From Amycolatopsis pithecellobii (GTDB lineage Bacteria; Actinomycetota; Actinomycetes; Mycobacteriales; Pseudonocardiaceae): a stretch of DNA of 64,000 nucleotides. Below are positions 24,938 through 33,808 of the stretch, piece by piece. A model generated the notes under the pieces. It was not told the origin of the DNA. It searched no databases and saw nothing but the letters and a program-made list of their open reading frames with translations. Location: positions 62,001 to 126,000 of the forward strand of contig NZ_WMBA01000014.1 of assembly GCF_009707865.1 (NCBI RefSeq), written 5' to 3'. The translations under genes were made by a program, and so were the position numbers. Position 1 is the stretch's first letter, and each line of letters begins with the position of its first letter.

Positions 24938-26326
24938 TCAGTCGCGGGCAACGAGGAGGCCTTCGGCGAAGCGAGACCCGATGCGGGTGAGCAGCCGGTC
25001 GTGGCAATGCCGGGCGCGGTCGGCCAACGCATCGAGGTCGGTGTCGACCAGCGCGAAGTCCCTCTTCACGATCCGTCCCCGGACCATGACGAGCTCGACG
25101 TTGCCCGGGTTGGCACCCATGACGACGCTCCCGGTCGGGTAGCTGACGGGCGCCAGATTCGCACTCCTCGCATCGAGTGCCACGATGTCCGCTTCCTTGC
25201 CCACCTCCAGCGTGCCGGTGCGGTCGAGCAGACCGTTCGCCCGTGCGCCCTCCATGGTCGCGAACCGCAGCACGTCACGCGTGCTGAGCGGCAAGCTGAG
25301 CGGGTTCGATCCCGAGGCGATGGCGGCCGCGTTGACCTCGCCGCGAACACTCGACAACGCCGCCCTCATGACGCTGAACATTTCGCCGCTGATGTTGAAA
25401 CAGGTGTCCACCGACAGGCTCGGCCTGATCCCGAGCGCGAGGAGCCGTCGGATCGCTATCGGACCGATGGCCATGTGGAGCTCGAGCTCGGGCGCGACCG
25501 AGACGGTGCCCCCGCTCTCGGCTATCAAGGCCAGCTCACGATCACTCAGCGAGTTGCAGTGCACCCAGGTGGTGTCCGGCGTCAGGCCGGCCGCGGATCG
25601 TTGCTTCTCGACGGGCCCGACCTTCGCCCAGTTGGCGTTGCCGACGTGGATGCTCGTTCGCAGTCCCAGCTCCCGGGCTTGACGGGCCTCGGCGGCGATG
25701 ACTTCTTCGGTGGCGACCTCACCCCCTCGCGCGGCCATGGCGAGACGAGTGAGCTGATCGTCGGAGGGGTAGTACTGCTCCCGCAACCGGCGGATGTCGT
25801 CCGACGGAGGGGTCCGTCCGGCACCGGGCCCCGTCTCGAGGAACTCGCTGAGCACGGTCATCGACTGCCCGTATCCGAGAATCGACCGCGCGCCGGAGTC
25901 GCGGTGCGCGGCGACAGCCGCGTCACTGTGCTCGGGCGTGAGGTGATTGTGGTTCCAGTCGAAAATCTGGGTGCATCCTCCGTCGAGCGCCTCGGCCAGA
26001 CCGATGCGCAGCGCGACGTACATGTCCTCGGCCGTGTATGACGGACCGAGCTTCCCCCACATATCGCGGACGTAGTTCTCGATGGTCCAGTCCGCACCGG
26101 CATACCGGAACAACGACTGCCACAGGTGCCGGTGTGTGTCGACGAATCCCGGAGTCAGCACGCGACCGTTCATGTCGAGGACCTCGCAGGCGGCAGGATC
26201 GACGACGATATCCGGCCCCATGGCCGCGATCACGCCGTTGTCGACCAGGACGTCGCACACCGCGGACTCGGCCTGCGCCGGGTCGACCGGCACGACCGTA
26301 CCGCCGCGCAGCAGGGTTTTTGTCAT
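24938..26326 (-). CDS. Amidohydrolase family protein (TRZ/ATZ/cytosine-deaminase type)
   Basis: A 462-residue metal-dependent hydrolase of the AtzA/TrzN/SAH-deaminase clade. The N-terminal composite beta-sandwich (LLRGGTVVPVDPAQ) leads to THRHLW (HxH metal ligands), then His in TSIHVGNANW, WVHCNSLSD and the metal Asp region SLSVDTCFN. The C-terminal EVGKEADIVALDARS sandwich closes the fold. It probably deaminates or dehalogenates an N-heterocycle. ATG at 26324-26326 follows a weak ribosome site; an upstream ATG at 26365 is not supported. A second member of the family is partly present at 63603. Confidence 0.85.
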   Translation of the reverse strand: MTKTLLRGGTVVPVDPAQAESAVCDVLVDNGVIAAMGPDIVVDPAACEVLDMNGRVLTPGFVDTHRHLWQSLFRYAGADWTIENYVRDMWGKLGPSYTAEDMYVALRIGLAEALDGGCTQIFDWNHNHLTPEHSDAAVAAHRDSGARSILGYGQSMTVLSEFLETGPGAGRTPPSDDIRRLREQYYPSDDQLTRLAMAARGGEVATEEVIAAEARQARELGLRTSIHVGNANWAKVGPVEKQRSAAGLTPDTTWVHCNSLSDRELALIAESGGTVSVAPELELHMAIGPIAIRRLLALGIRPSLSVDTCFNISGEMFSVMRAALSSVRGEVNAAAIASGSNPLSLPLSTRDVLRFATMEGARANGLLDRTGTLEVGKEADIVALDARSANLAPVSYPTGSVVMGANPGNVELVMVRGRIVKRDFALVDTDLDALADRARHCHDRLLTRIGSRFAEGLLVARD

Positions 26327-26349
26327 GGCAACGACGCTAATCCCGCGCC

Positions 26350-26802
26350 CGCAAATGCACGACAAACCGCGGGTGGGACCTCGAGCTCCACCGTGCGGGT
26401 TCCGCGAGCCGTTCGAGCACCGTCACGGCTACGACGTCTTCCACTTCGGCCAGAAGACGGAGCCGTTCTCGCTGCTGAACCTGGAGATCCCGGTCATCGT
26501 CGCGATCAACGGCCCCCTGCCCTGGCGACGGCGTGCACACGCTGTTCCGTGAGCTACTGGGCCACAACCGCGGCAAGTACTTCCTGCTGACCGGCGAGAC
26601 CCTGGATGCCCGGCAATGCCTCGATCTCGGGCTGGTCAGCGAAGTCGTCCCCAGGACAAGCTCCTCGAGCGAGCCTGGGAAATCGCCGAAACGATCTTCA
26701 TGGCGCGCAACCGCATCCAACGCCGCGTCACCCGATCGCTTCTCGTCCAGCCCTGGCCAAGGAAGCCGGCTTCGACATCTCGAACGTCAAGCAGGCCGGC
26801 TC
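26350..26802 (+). pseudogene. Decayed enoyl-CoA hydratase/isomerase gene
   Basis: Fragments in three frames form a crotonase in order. The segment [29 protein letters not shown] matches the second half of the oxyanion loop; [37 protein letters not shown] matches the helix and C-terminal part; [19 protein letters not shown] continues in another frame. At least two frameshifts and a missing N-terminus make it non-functional. It fills the interval between the amidohydrolase and the VOC protein and shows that this cluster once carried a beta-oxidation step. Confidence 0.65.
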
Positions 26803-27219
26803 GTGACCCGCATCCACCACGCCAACATCCGGGTTTCCGATCCGCGGGCCAGCCTGAACTTCTACTGCGCAGTCGGCCTTGACGTCGTTGGCTGCATGCG
26901 GATGCCGGGGCTCTGCACCGTGTACCTCGGCGCGCCCCATGGCGACGCGGTTCTCGAGTTCTCGGTCAACGAGACCGGTGATCCCGGATGGTCGACCGCA
27001 CCGGGAACGGGACACCTCGCGCTGGCCGTCGACGACCTCGATGCGACGATCAAAAAGCTTGCGGCGCAAGGCATCGAGCCCGAGGGACCGGCGTACCACC
27101 CGGGCGGACGGCAAGAGGCGCGGGTCGCCTTCTACCGTGACCCGGACGGCAATCGCGTCGAGATCGTGAACGGCGAATTCCCTCCGCCGAAGGACGTGTT
27201 GCCGGACGGGCTGGTCTGA
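26803..27219 (+). CDS. VOC-family (glyoxalase/extradiol dioxygenase-like) protein
   Basis: A 138-residue vicinal oxygen chelate protein. Two bab-b-b modules can be read: [27 protein letters not shown] with metal-ligand His, VLEFSVNE, then [24 protein letters not shown] and [18 protein letters not shown], in which the terminal Glu is a typical metal ligand. The pattern is glyoxalase I-like; ring-cleaving or isomerising chemistry is possible. The start is the GTG at 26803, inside the pseudogene frame; no strong ribosome site exists, so upstream extension is possible. It is convergent with the large regulator gene. Confidence 0.75.
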   Translation: MTRIHHANIRVSDPRASLNFYCAVGLDVVGCMRMPGLCTVYLGAPHGDAVLEFSVNETGDPGWSTAPGTGHLALAVDDLDATIKKLAAQGIEPEGPAYHPGGRQEARVAFYRDPDGNRVEIVNGEFPPPKDVLPDGLV

Positions 27220-27274
27220 GCGATGACACCCGCCGAAGCTCACCACGCTCCGGGTGTCGCCGTCACGATCAGAC
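27214..27274. terminator. Putative bidirectional hairpin between VOC and regulator genes
   Basis: Arms GTCTGA/TCAGAC outside and GACACCCG/CGGGTGTC inside form a long imperfect stem over the convergent gene ends at 27219 and 27269. No T-tract is visible. Confidence 0.45.
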
Positions 27275-30274
27275 GCGCAGGTCGTCGAGAAGCCTGCGGG
27301 TCGAGCCGCTCGGCACGGCCGGCACCTCTGCCAGTGCCTTCTCACACTGCCGGAACAAGGAGATCACCCGATCGCCGTCGCCGACCGCGGCAGCGATCCG
27401 CATCGCCAGGCGCCACGCGCGCTCCCGGTACCGGTCGGCCGCGAGGACCTCCCTCACCAGGACATGAGCCACTCCCAGCTGGTTCGCCGCGAACGCCGCT
27501 TCCGCCGCCGCGAAACGGATGTCGACCACGAGGTCCTGCCACACCGCCCGCTGCCCGATGGCCCACATCGATCGCGCGGACGCGAGGAATTCGCCGCCCG
27601 TCACTTCCGCCAGCAGTCTTTGCGCGAGCTCCAGCCGCTGCCGGCCGTTGACGTCGCGCAACCGGCGATAGGCGCTCTGGGCTTCCACGAAGTCGCTCGT
27701 CAGCTCGCCGAACGTCCACGTCACGCGCTCCGCGTCGACCTCGATGCACTGCCCACCGGGAAACACCTCGCGCACGGCGCTGACAGCCATCCGCAGGTAT
27801 GCCTGTGCGGCCTTGTCGCTCTTGCTCTCGAACAGTGCGCCGATCAGCTCTGCCCGCAGGGCGCTGCCACCGCTCATCGCCAGATAGGACAACAGCTCGA
27901 CCGTCTTCAGCAGCTTCAGTTCGTGGAACCGGCCCCCGATCTCCAGCCCCAGCGGCGGCGTCTCCCGAACCCTGATGAGGGCCGCATCCGGCACGTCCGG
28001 CCGCATCTCTGCCTGCACCAGAAGCGTGCGTCCCAGATCGCGCCACGGCCCGTCCGAATCCACCTCGGCATCGAGCCGGCGCGACAGCACGGCGGGGAAT
28101 TCCGCCAAGGCACGGCCGATGAGGTGCATCGAACCGATCTGCCGCGACACCGACAGCGCCAGGTCGGCGGCGTCATCGGCGCCGGACTCGTTGTTGACCC
28201 GCCACTCCGCCTCCGAGAGGTAGACAGCCGCGGTCGGGAGGAACAGCCGGCGATCCCACCGCCGCATGAGTCCAACGGCTTCCCGGAGGTGGGCCACCGC
28301 GTCGTGCTCACGTTCCTCGAGGAGCGCGATCAACCCGCGCCACAGCTCAAGTTGCTCCACCACCCGCACCCGGTCGAGGGCTGTCGGCTCACGTTCCACG
28401 GCGCGCAGCGCCGCGGCGGCTTGGGCGGGGTCCTTCTGGAACCTGAGGGCGAGCATCGCCTCCGTGAGCAGGGCGAAGATGCGGAACAGCGGCGCGTCCG
28501 TGCGCGCGAGGCGGTCACGGCCGTCGATGAGGGCCGCCCAGGCATCCTCAGGACGACCGCACTCGGCGAGGAGCTCTGCGGTGAGCCGGGTGCCCGTCCA
28601 CCCGTGCGACGACTCTCCCGCGACGGCCAGCGCCTCCTCCAGGCGTCCCAGACCGGTCAATGCACCGAGCCGGCTCAACCGGACCGCGGTCATCGCGGAT
28701 GGCGAGCGGTGCAAGAGCTGCTCGAATCGACCGTGCGCCAGGTCCACCCGGGCGAGCAGCCCGTCGATTTCCGTGCCCGAGTCCGCGGGACGATCCCGGT
28801 AGTGGGTCGGGTCATTGATGAGCTCGACGCCGATGCAGAAGCGGATGACATCGATGCGGGCGTCGGACGGTGCCGAGTCGAGCAACCGGCCGGCGTCGTC
28901 GAGACGTCCCACCAGGAAGTAACACCAAGCCATCACCCCGAGCATGCGGGAGTCGATCGTGGGTCCGCCGGTCGACGACCCGGCGAGGCGGAGCATCCGG
29001 TCGGCTGCCTCGGCGCCCGCACCGTACTCCTCACGCTCCAACGCGACGAGCATCTGCGCCGCGGTCAGCTCCGGTGACTCCTCCACGCGCCACCGCCGGA
29101 AAGCGGCGAGCCACCGGTCAGCGACATCGAGATCGAGTCGGCGGGTGACGTCGAGGATCACCGTCTTCGCCAGGTCCTCGGCCCGCGCGACGTCGCCGGC
29201 GGCGATGAGCTCATCGACGGCGTCCTCGATCTGGCCCTCGTCCGCCAGCAGGTCGCCGTGGGCCTGCCGGATGGTCTGCTGGTCGGCGTGGCCGAGCTCG
29301 AGGAACCGGCTGAGGAGGTACTCGCGAAAGCGCGGGTGAGCTCGCATCGACAGGGATTGATGATCCAGTTCCACCGGCAGGTGCATCTCGGCAAGCTCCG
29401 CCAGCAGGGTCCCTCCGTCGTTGAACCCCAGCGCGGCCGCACGGGCCGGCGTCACCTCGGTCAGCACCGACGTCGAAATCAGGAACGACCGCAGGCGACC
29501 CGGCAGCCCGGACATGATCTCGGTGGACAGGTAACTGTGCAGCGGGTCGACCTCGCCGCCCGTTCCGTGCACGTGCTGCTCCGACGTCCACGAGCCGAAC
29601 AGGATGCCCGCTGCCCACCCTCCCGTGGCGGCCACCGCCACCTGTGGATCGACCTCGGGCCGTGAGATCGCTTCCAGAGCCTCGCGAGCCTCGTCCACGG
29701 TGAAAGCCAAGTCCTGCTCGACGACCGTTCCGACCAGTCCGCCCAGCTCTTCGCGCGACAACAAGAGCTGCATCTCCACGCGGGAGATGACGACGACACG
29801 GGCCCCGCCCGGGAGATGACGGATGAACGAGCTGAGGACAGCTCGCGCTCCGGCCGAGGCGACGACCTTCTCAGCCTCGTCGAGGACGATGACCAACCTC
29901 CGGGGACCGACGGCCTCGGCGAGCAACGCGGCCGTCTCGACGTGCCCGACCTCGTCCCCGAACGCAGCCTCCACGACCGGCGGGATCGACCCGTCGGTGG
30001 CGCGCAGGACCGCCTCGAGGTAGATCAACAATCGCCCGGCGGCGCGCTCGGACACATCGAGACGCAGCCAGCAGCTCAGCCGGTCAAGACCCGGGAGAGC
30101 TTGGGCGACGGCCGTGGTCTTACCGGATCCCGCCGTCGCGGTGACCATCAGGACCGTGTGCGCCGAGAGCCGGTCGTGGATCAGGTCGATGACCCGCTGC
30201 CGAGGCCGTACGTCGTCACCGAGGTGGGGAGGCCGAAGCCGCGCCGCCACAAGACGCATGCCCTGATCGGTCAC
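27269..30274 (-). CDS. MalT/LuxR-like STAND regulator with C-terminal SARP-type activator domain
   Basis: A 1001-residue ATP-dependent transcription activator. N-terminal AAA/STAND NTPase: Walker A TATAGSGKTT (45-54), Walker B RLVIVLDEAE. The middle is an alpha-helical, TPR-like sensor region rich in Ala and Leu. The C-terminus carries an OmpR-like winged helix (LLKTVELLSYLAMSGGSALRAELIGALFE, then AYLRMAVSAVREVFP) followed by the bacterial activator domain (AERAWRLAMRIAAAVGDGDRVISLFRQCEKAL-like). The order resembles actinobacterial AfsR/SARP-family regulators with reversed architecture. It is the likely controller of the amidohydrolase/monooxygenase cluster; the FAH-family hydrolase lies immediately upstream. 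Signal unknown. Confidence 0.82.
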   Translation of the reverse strand: MTDQGMRLVAARLRPPHLGDDVRPRQRVIDLIHDRLSAHTVLMVTATAGSGKTTAVAQALPGLDRLSCWLRLDVSERAAGRLLIYLEAVLRATDGSIPPVVEAAFGDEVGHVETAALLAEAVGPRRLVIVLDEAEKVVASAGARAVLSSFIRHLPGGARVVVISRVEMQLLLSREELGGLVGTVVEQDLAFTVDEAREALEAISRPEVDPQVAVAATGGWAAGILFGSWTSEQHVHGTGGEVDPLHSYLSTEIMSGLPGRLRSFLISTSVLTEVTPARAAALGFNDGGTLLAELAEMHLPVELDHQSLSMRAHPRFREYLLSRFLELGHADQQTIRQAHGDLLADEGQIEDAVDELIAAGDVARAEDLAKTVILDVTRRLDLDVADRWLAAFRRWRVEESPELTAAQMLVALEREEYGAGAEAADRMLRLAGSSTGGPTIDSRMLGVMAWCYFLVGRLDDAGRLLDSAPSDARIDVIRFCIGVELINDPTHYRDRPADSGTEIDGLLARVDLAHGRFEQLLHRSPSAMTAVRLSRLGALTGLGRLEEALAVAGESSHGWTGTRLTAELLAECGRPEDAWAALIDGRDRLARTDAPLFRIFALLTEAMLALRFQKDPAQAAAALRAVEREPTALDRVRVVEQLELWRGLIALLEEREHDAVAHLREAVGLMRRWDRRLFLPTAAVYLSEAEWRVNNESGADDAADLALSVSRQIGSMHLIGRALAEFPAVLSRRLDAEVDSDGPWRDLGRTLLVQAEMRPDVPDAALIRVRETPPLGLEIGGRFHELKLLKTVELLSYLAMSGGSALRAELIGALFESKSDKAAQAYLRMAVSAVREVFPGGQCIEVDAERVTWTFGELTSDFVEAQSAYRRLRDVNGRQRLELAQRLLAEVTGGEFLASARSMWAIGQRAVWQDLVVDIRFAAAEAAFAANQLGVAHVLVREVLAADRYRERAWRLAMRIAAAVGDGDRVISLFRQCEKALAEVPAVPSGSTRRLLDDLRV

Positions 30275-30387
30275 TGGTGTCGCCTCTCGACGTCGTCATC
30301 GAGAACCTGTCCGCACTCCGGCTCGATTGCACCAGTCAGCCATGGCCTACGCAAATAAAAGCGAAATCTCGCCCTTTGCCGGGGCGG

Positions 30388-31410
30388 TCAGGCGAGGAAG
30401 TGGTGCTCGGCCGAGCGCCCATCCGCGGTCCGCATACGCGGTCGGGCGGGCGAGGCGTTCGGCTGTGGCCGACCGAGCCGGTTGCAGGTCTCCCCCAGCC
30501 CCTCGATGGCCAGGACGATCTCATCACCGGGCGACAACTCACGTCCCAGCTCGATGGAGGAGCCGCCATTGCAGGTTCCGCTGCCGAGCAGCGTGCCGGC
30601 GGGAAGGCGTTCACCCTGCGAGGCCCACGACACGATCTCGGCCACCGACCAGATCATGCGATCGCTCGTCGTCTCGCACCACGTGTCCCCGTTGACCCGC
30701 ACGCTCATGGCGAGACGCTCACCGGACAGCTCGTCGAGCGATACGACCACGGGTCCGGACACGCACGCGAAGTGCTTGCCTTTCGACGGGCCCAGGCCCC
30801 CCGACATCTCCCGTCCCTGGATGTCACGAGCGCTGACGTCGTTCAGGATCGTCAAGCCCAGCACGTGGTCCAGCGCCTCGTCCGGCGTGACGTCGTGAGT
30901 GGTCTTGCCGAGCACGATGCCCAACTCCACCTCGTAGTCCAGGCGCTGCGAATAGGAGGGCCACGGAATCTCGTCGAACGGTCCGATGAAGGACCGGGGA
31001 TCGCCTGCGTAACAGACCGGCAATTCGTACATGATCTCGGGCACGGGCTTGCCCTGCCACTCGTAGCCGAATCGGAAATGCTCCTCGAAGACCATGAAGT
31101 CGCGGTAACTCGCCGGGTCGAGCGCGTTGGTGAGTTCGAGTGGACCATCCCAGACCGCACCCCGGCTCAGATCCACCACAGCACGGGACGCGAGTTCGAG
31201 AAAACCGGTGCCGCCCCGCAGCGCCGACGAAAGGCTCCCGGGCACCCAGGCGGTGGCCAGTTCAGCCGCGCGATCATTCTCCGCACCGTTGCGGAGGAGA
31301 TCGTCTCGTACCCAGCTACGAAGGTCCATCCACGGCCCATCGCCCGTCGACACGAGGACGCGGTGCTCGGTGCTGCCGAAACTGTCCACCACTGCGCGCG
31401 CAAACTTCAC
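30388..31410 (-). CDS. Fumarylacetoacetate hydrolase (FAH) family protein
   Basis: A 340-residue metal-dependent C-C hydrolase/decarboxylase. The family metal motif is RLDYEVELGIVLG, followed by VLGLTILNDVSARDIQ and SKGKHFACVSGPVVV, with GSGTCNGGSSIELGRELSPGDEI near the C-terminus. These enzymes hydrolyse ring-cleavage products such as 4-oxalocrotonate or acylpyruvates. GTG at 31410 is favoured, with CAGGAG upstream, over an ATG ten codons earlier. Its position before the regulator and its C-C bond hydrolysis role fit a catabolic cluster for an aromatic or N-heterocyclic compound. Confidence 0.84.
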   Translation of the reverse strand: MKFARAVVDSFGSTEHRVLVSTGDGPWMDLRSWVRDDLLRNGAENDRAAELATAWVPGSLSSALRGGTGFLELASRAVVDLSRGAVWDGPLELTNALDPASYRDFMVFEEHFRFGYEWQGKPVPEIMYELPVCYAGDPRSFIGPFDEIPWPSYSQRLDYEVELGIVLGKTTHDVTPDEALDHVLGLTILNDVSARDIQGREMSGGLGPSKGKHFACVSGPVVVSLDELSGERLAMSVRVNGDTWCETTSDRMIWSVAEIVSWASQGERLPAGTLLGSGTCNGGSSIELGRELSPGDEIVLAIEGLGETCNRLGRPQPNASPARPRMRTADGRSAEHHFLA

Positions 31411-31549
31411 GACCGGCTCCTGTCCCGCGACCGCACGCACGGTACATCCGTGGTGCTCTCAAGGGACCAGCGTGCGCGCATCCGCGCAAAGGCGGGCGAA
31501 ACCGTCTGTTCAAGCCTCGACACTCGCCAGGTCCGGAGGCACGTATCGG

Positions 31550-31946
31550 GGTCGCGGAGATCGACACCGGGTGCACCTACTGTGATCTTGTCGGCCATCT
31601 CGAGGCGCTCCGCATCGGGATGGCCGACCCGGCCTTTCGCAACGTGCTCCCGGCCTTGACAGCCGACCTGGCGGACGATGAGGAATTGCGGAAGAACTTC
31701 CTTACCGTGGTCTGGGAACCCCGCCGGGAGGCCTGCGTCGGATCACTGCGGAAGGGTGAGGCGCGGGGTGATATCCGCCCCGGGCTCGACATCGATTTGC
31801 TCATAGACCTGTTCGCCGCGCCCGTCGTGTTCCGCGTGCTGTTCGGGCACCGGGAACTCGACCAGAAGTTCGTGCGGGAGGTCGTGAGCGCTGCGCTGTC
31901 CGGAGTGGGCATGGCCGAGGACGGCTTCTGCGCCCACACCGGCTGA
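31550..31946 (+). pseudogene. 5'-truncated TetR-family regulator (ligand-binding domain only)
   Basis: The reading frame encodes EIDTGCTYCDLVGHLEALRIGMADPAFRNVLPALTADLADDEELRKNF, then RPGLDIDLLIDLFAAPVVFRVLFGHRELDQKFVREVVSAAL, the C-terminal domain of the TetR_C_11-type regulators. The N-terminal helix-turn-helix that should precede it is missing and the upstream codons do not form a start with a ribosome site. I infer a deletion that removed the DNA-binding part. It faces away from the FAH gene. Confidence 0.65.
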
Positions 31947-31952
31947 GCACGG

Positions 31953-32931
31953 TCAGGATGGGATACCCAAGGCGCGGTAGATGGCGCTGCTGTAGGCCGC
32001 GGCCCGTGGTGAGCCAAGGATGTCGGCACCCATGTTGTTCATCACGTAACTGATGGTGGCCTTGCGTTGGTCTGCTCGTCGAAGATGACCTCGATGGTGG
32101 CGGGTTTGAGAAGCCGCCCGTTACCGGAGGCGCCGGAGCGGGCGATCGGGGCCAGGATGTCCCCCAGCGAGGCGGCGTTCCCGTCCCCGTTGGCCGCCCC
32201 CGGCTCGGCGGCCCGCCAGGACGGGGAGTTGGCCGCCTCCGCGCTGAACGAGGGACCGGTGAACGTCTTGTATGCGACGGTGTCCCCGTCCAATGTGGAC
32301 GGATCGAAATCGAGGGCCGGGGTGAGGACATCGGCCACCCGGTGGACATCGCCGTCCCGCAGGCCGATCTGGAAGTCGACACCCAGCGGCTTGGCGATGG
32401 ACCCGCGCACGAACTCGCGCAGTGACATCCCGGTCAAGTGGTGCACGAGCTCGCCGATCAAGCGGCCGTAGTTCAACACGTGATAGCCGGACGCCGAGCC
32501 GGGACGCCACCAGGGCGCCTGGGCGGCCATCCTCGCGGCGGGGTCCGCACGTCGTAAAGGTCCTCCAGCCGCGCGGGTTGCCGCAGCCCCGAGACACCCG
32601 AGCTGTGGGACAGCAAGTGCCGTACCTCGACCTGTCCCTTGCCCTTCACGGCGAACTCGGGCCAGTAACGGGCAACCGGCGCATAGACGTCCAGTTCGCC
32701 GGCATCGACGAGGAGCAGCGCGGCCAGGCTCGTCACGGTTTTCGTGATCGACCAGACATGGGTGACCGTGTCCCGGCGCCATGGCCGGATGCGCGCCGCG
32801 TCACGGTACCCACCCCGCAGGTCGACCACCCGGTCGCCGTCCGCGTCGACGACCAGCGACACGCCCACCTCGGCCCCGGCACCCAGTTGACCCGCCACAG
32901 CATCCCGGACGTATCGGTGAGCTCGCGGCAC
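31953..32931 (-). pseudogene. Frameshifted serine hydrolase (beta-lactamase family)
   Basis: Minus-strand fragments line up as one gene. The first (about 32560-32931) has GVSLVVDADGDRVVDLRGGYRDAARIRPW, the catalytic SxxK in WSITKTVTS and RHLLSHSSGVSGL. After a frameshift near 32550 the frame continues with NYGRLIGELVHHLTGMSLREFVRGSIAKPLGVDFQIGL and later LKPATIEVIFDEQT. A second frameshift near 32066 restores QRKATISYVMNNMGADILGSPRAAAYSSAIYRALGIPS, ending at 31953. At least two frame changes make it inactive. The family is that of the serine hydrolase at 22394. Confidence 0.78.
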
Positions 32932-33275
32932 GGGCGGGTGTTTCGACCCGTCAGGTACGTTTCTACGAAGCCAAGGAGTTGATCACCTCGGTACGGAGCC
33001 CGAACAACTACCGCGACTACGACGAGACCGCCCTGGGCCCCGTTCAGCAAATCCGAGAGTTGCTGAACGCGGGCCTTTCGACAGACGTCATCCGCGCGAT
33101 ACTGCCCTGCCTGAACTCACCGCGTGATCCGATCGTTTTCGAAGGCGTCACCGCCGACACGATCGCAACGCTGCAACGCGAGCGAGACAGGCTGACCGAA
33201 CGCATCGACATTCTGACCCGCAACCGGAACGCGGTCACCGCCTACCTGGCGGAGCTGCGCAAGCGCGCGAACTGA
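32910..33275 (+). CDS. MerR-family transcriptional regulator with lost or unclear start
   Basis: About 121 residues: RIGELAARAGVSTRQVRFYEAKELI (helix-turn-helix), NNYRDYDETALGPVQQIRELLNAGLSTDVIRAILPCL and a C-terminal coiled coil (LQRERDRLTERIDILTRNRNAVTAYLAELRKR). These are conserved parts of the DNA-binding and dimerisation regions of MerR. However, the RIGEL sequence is not preceded by ATG, GTG or TTG near a ribosome site. The 5' end overlaps the disrupted serine hydrolase on the other strand. A recombination junction that removed its initiation region is likely, so it may be a pseudogene. Confidence 0.55.
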   Translation, partial: RIGELAARAGVSTRQVRFYEAKELITSVRSPNNYRDYDETALGPVQQIRELLNAGLSTDVIRAILPCLNSPRDPIVFEGVTADTIATLQRERDRLTERIDILTRNRNAVTAYLAELRKRAN

Positions 33276-33299
33276 GCGTGGCCCGCGGCCAGGCTCGGC

Positions 33300-33808
33300 T
33301 CCACGGGCGGTGTGGACCGGGCGCTCCCGCGAAACGAAGGTCGCCCAGGCGCCGGCGGCGCCAAGCTCAGCGGAGCGGGCCAGATCGACCGCGAGTTCAG
33401 GAATCCCCGGCCGGGTGCAGCACTCCCCCTTCCCGGGCGCGCACCGGCACCACGTGACCCGGCCGCACGAACTCGTCCACCCCCCGCGCCGGGTGAGGCC
33501 GACGCCGCGATGGTCAGGGCCCGGTCCCGCGCCGAGATACCGGTACCGGTCCCGCAGGCGTCCACGGTCACCCGGTAGGCAGGGCCGAATCTGTCGCGGC
33601 CACCGAGCATCGGTGGCAGGTGCAGGCGATCGCACGTCGGCCCAGGCAGCGCGACGCACAGGAATCCGGACGTGTGCCGGACGGTGAACGCCACCAGTTC
33701 CGGGGTCGCGCGGGCGGCCGCGAAGACCAGGGCTCCCTCGCCTTCCCGGCCGACCGCCACCACCGGGCGCCTGGACGCGATCGCGTCGATCGCGTGTTGG
33801 ACCGTCAT
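33300..33808 (-). pseudogene. Decayed 3,4-dihydroxy-2-butanone-4-phosphate synthase (RibB-like)
   Basis: The first frame reads HAIDAIASRRPVVAVGREGEGALVFAAARATPELVAFTVRHTSGFLCVALPGP, then LPPMLGG and VTVDACGTGTGISARDRALTIAASASPG, a RibB core. A second frame continues DEFVRPGHVVPVRAREGGVLHPAG and a third PELAVDLARSAELGAAGAWATFVSRE, which match the PGHVFPL, GGVL and VDLARLAG segments. At least two frameshifts are needed. The metal-binding DDEDREDEGD region has become VGREGEGAL, so even the unbroken part lacks ligands. The lysate of the riboflavin pathway is presumably supplied elsewhere in the chromosome. Confidence 0.72.

Noticed and set aside
31953-32931. Two separate small genes on the minus strand
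   Set aside because: The pieces align in order to one serine hydrolase family and share no start signals, so a frameshifted gene is more likely.
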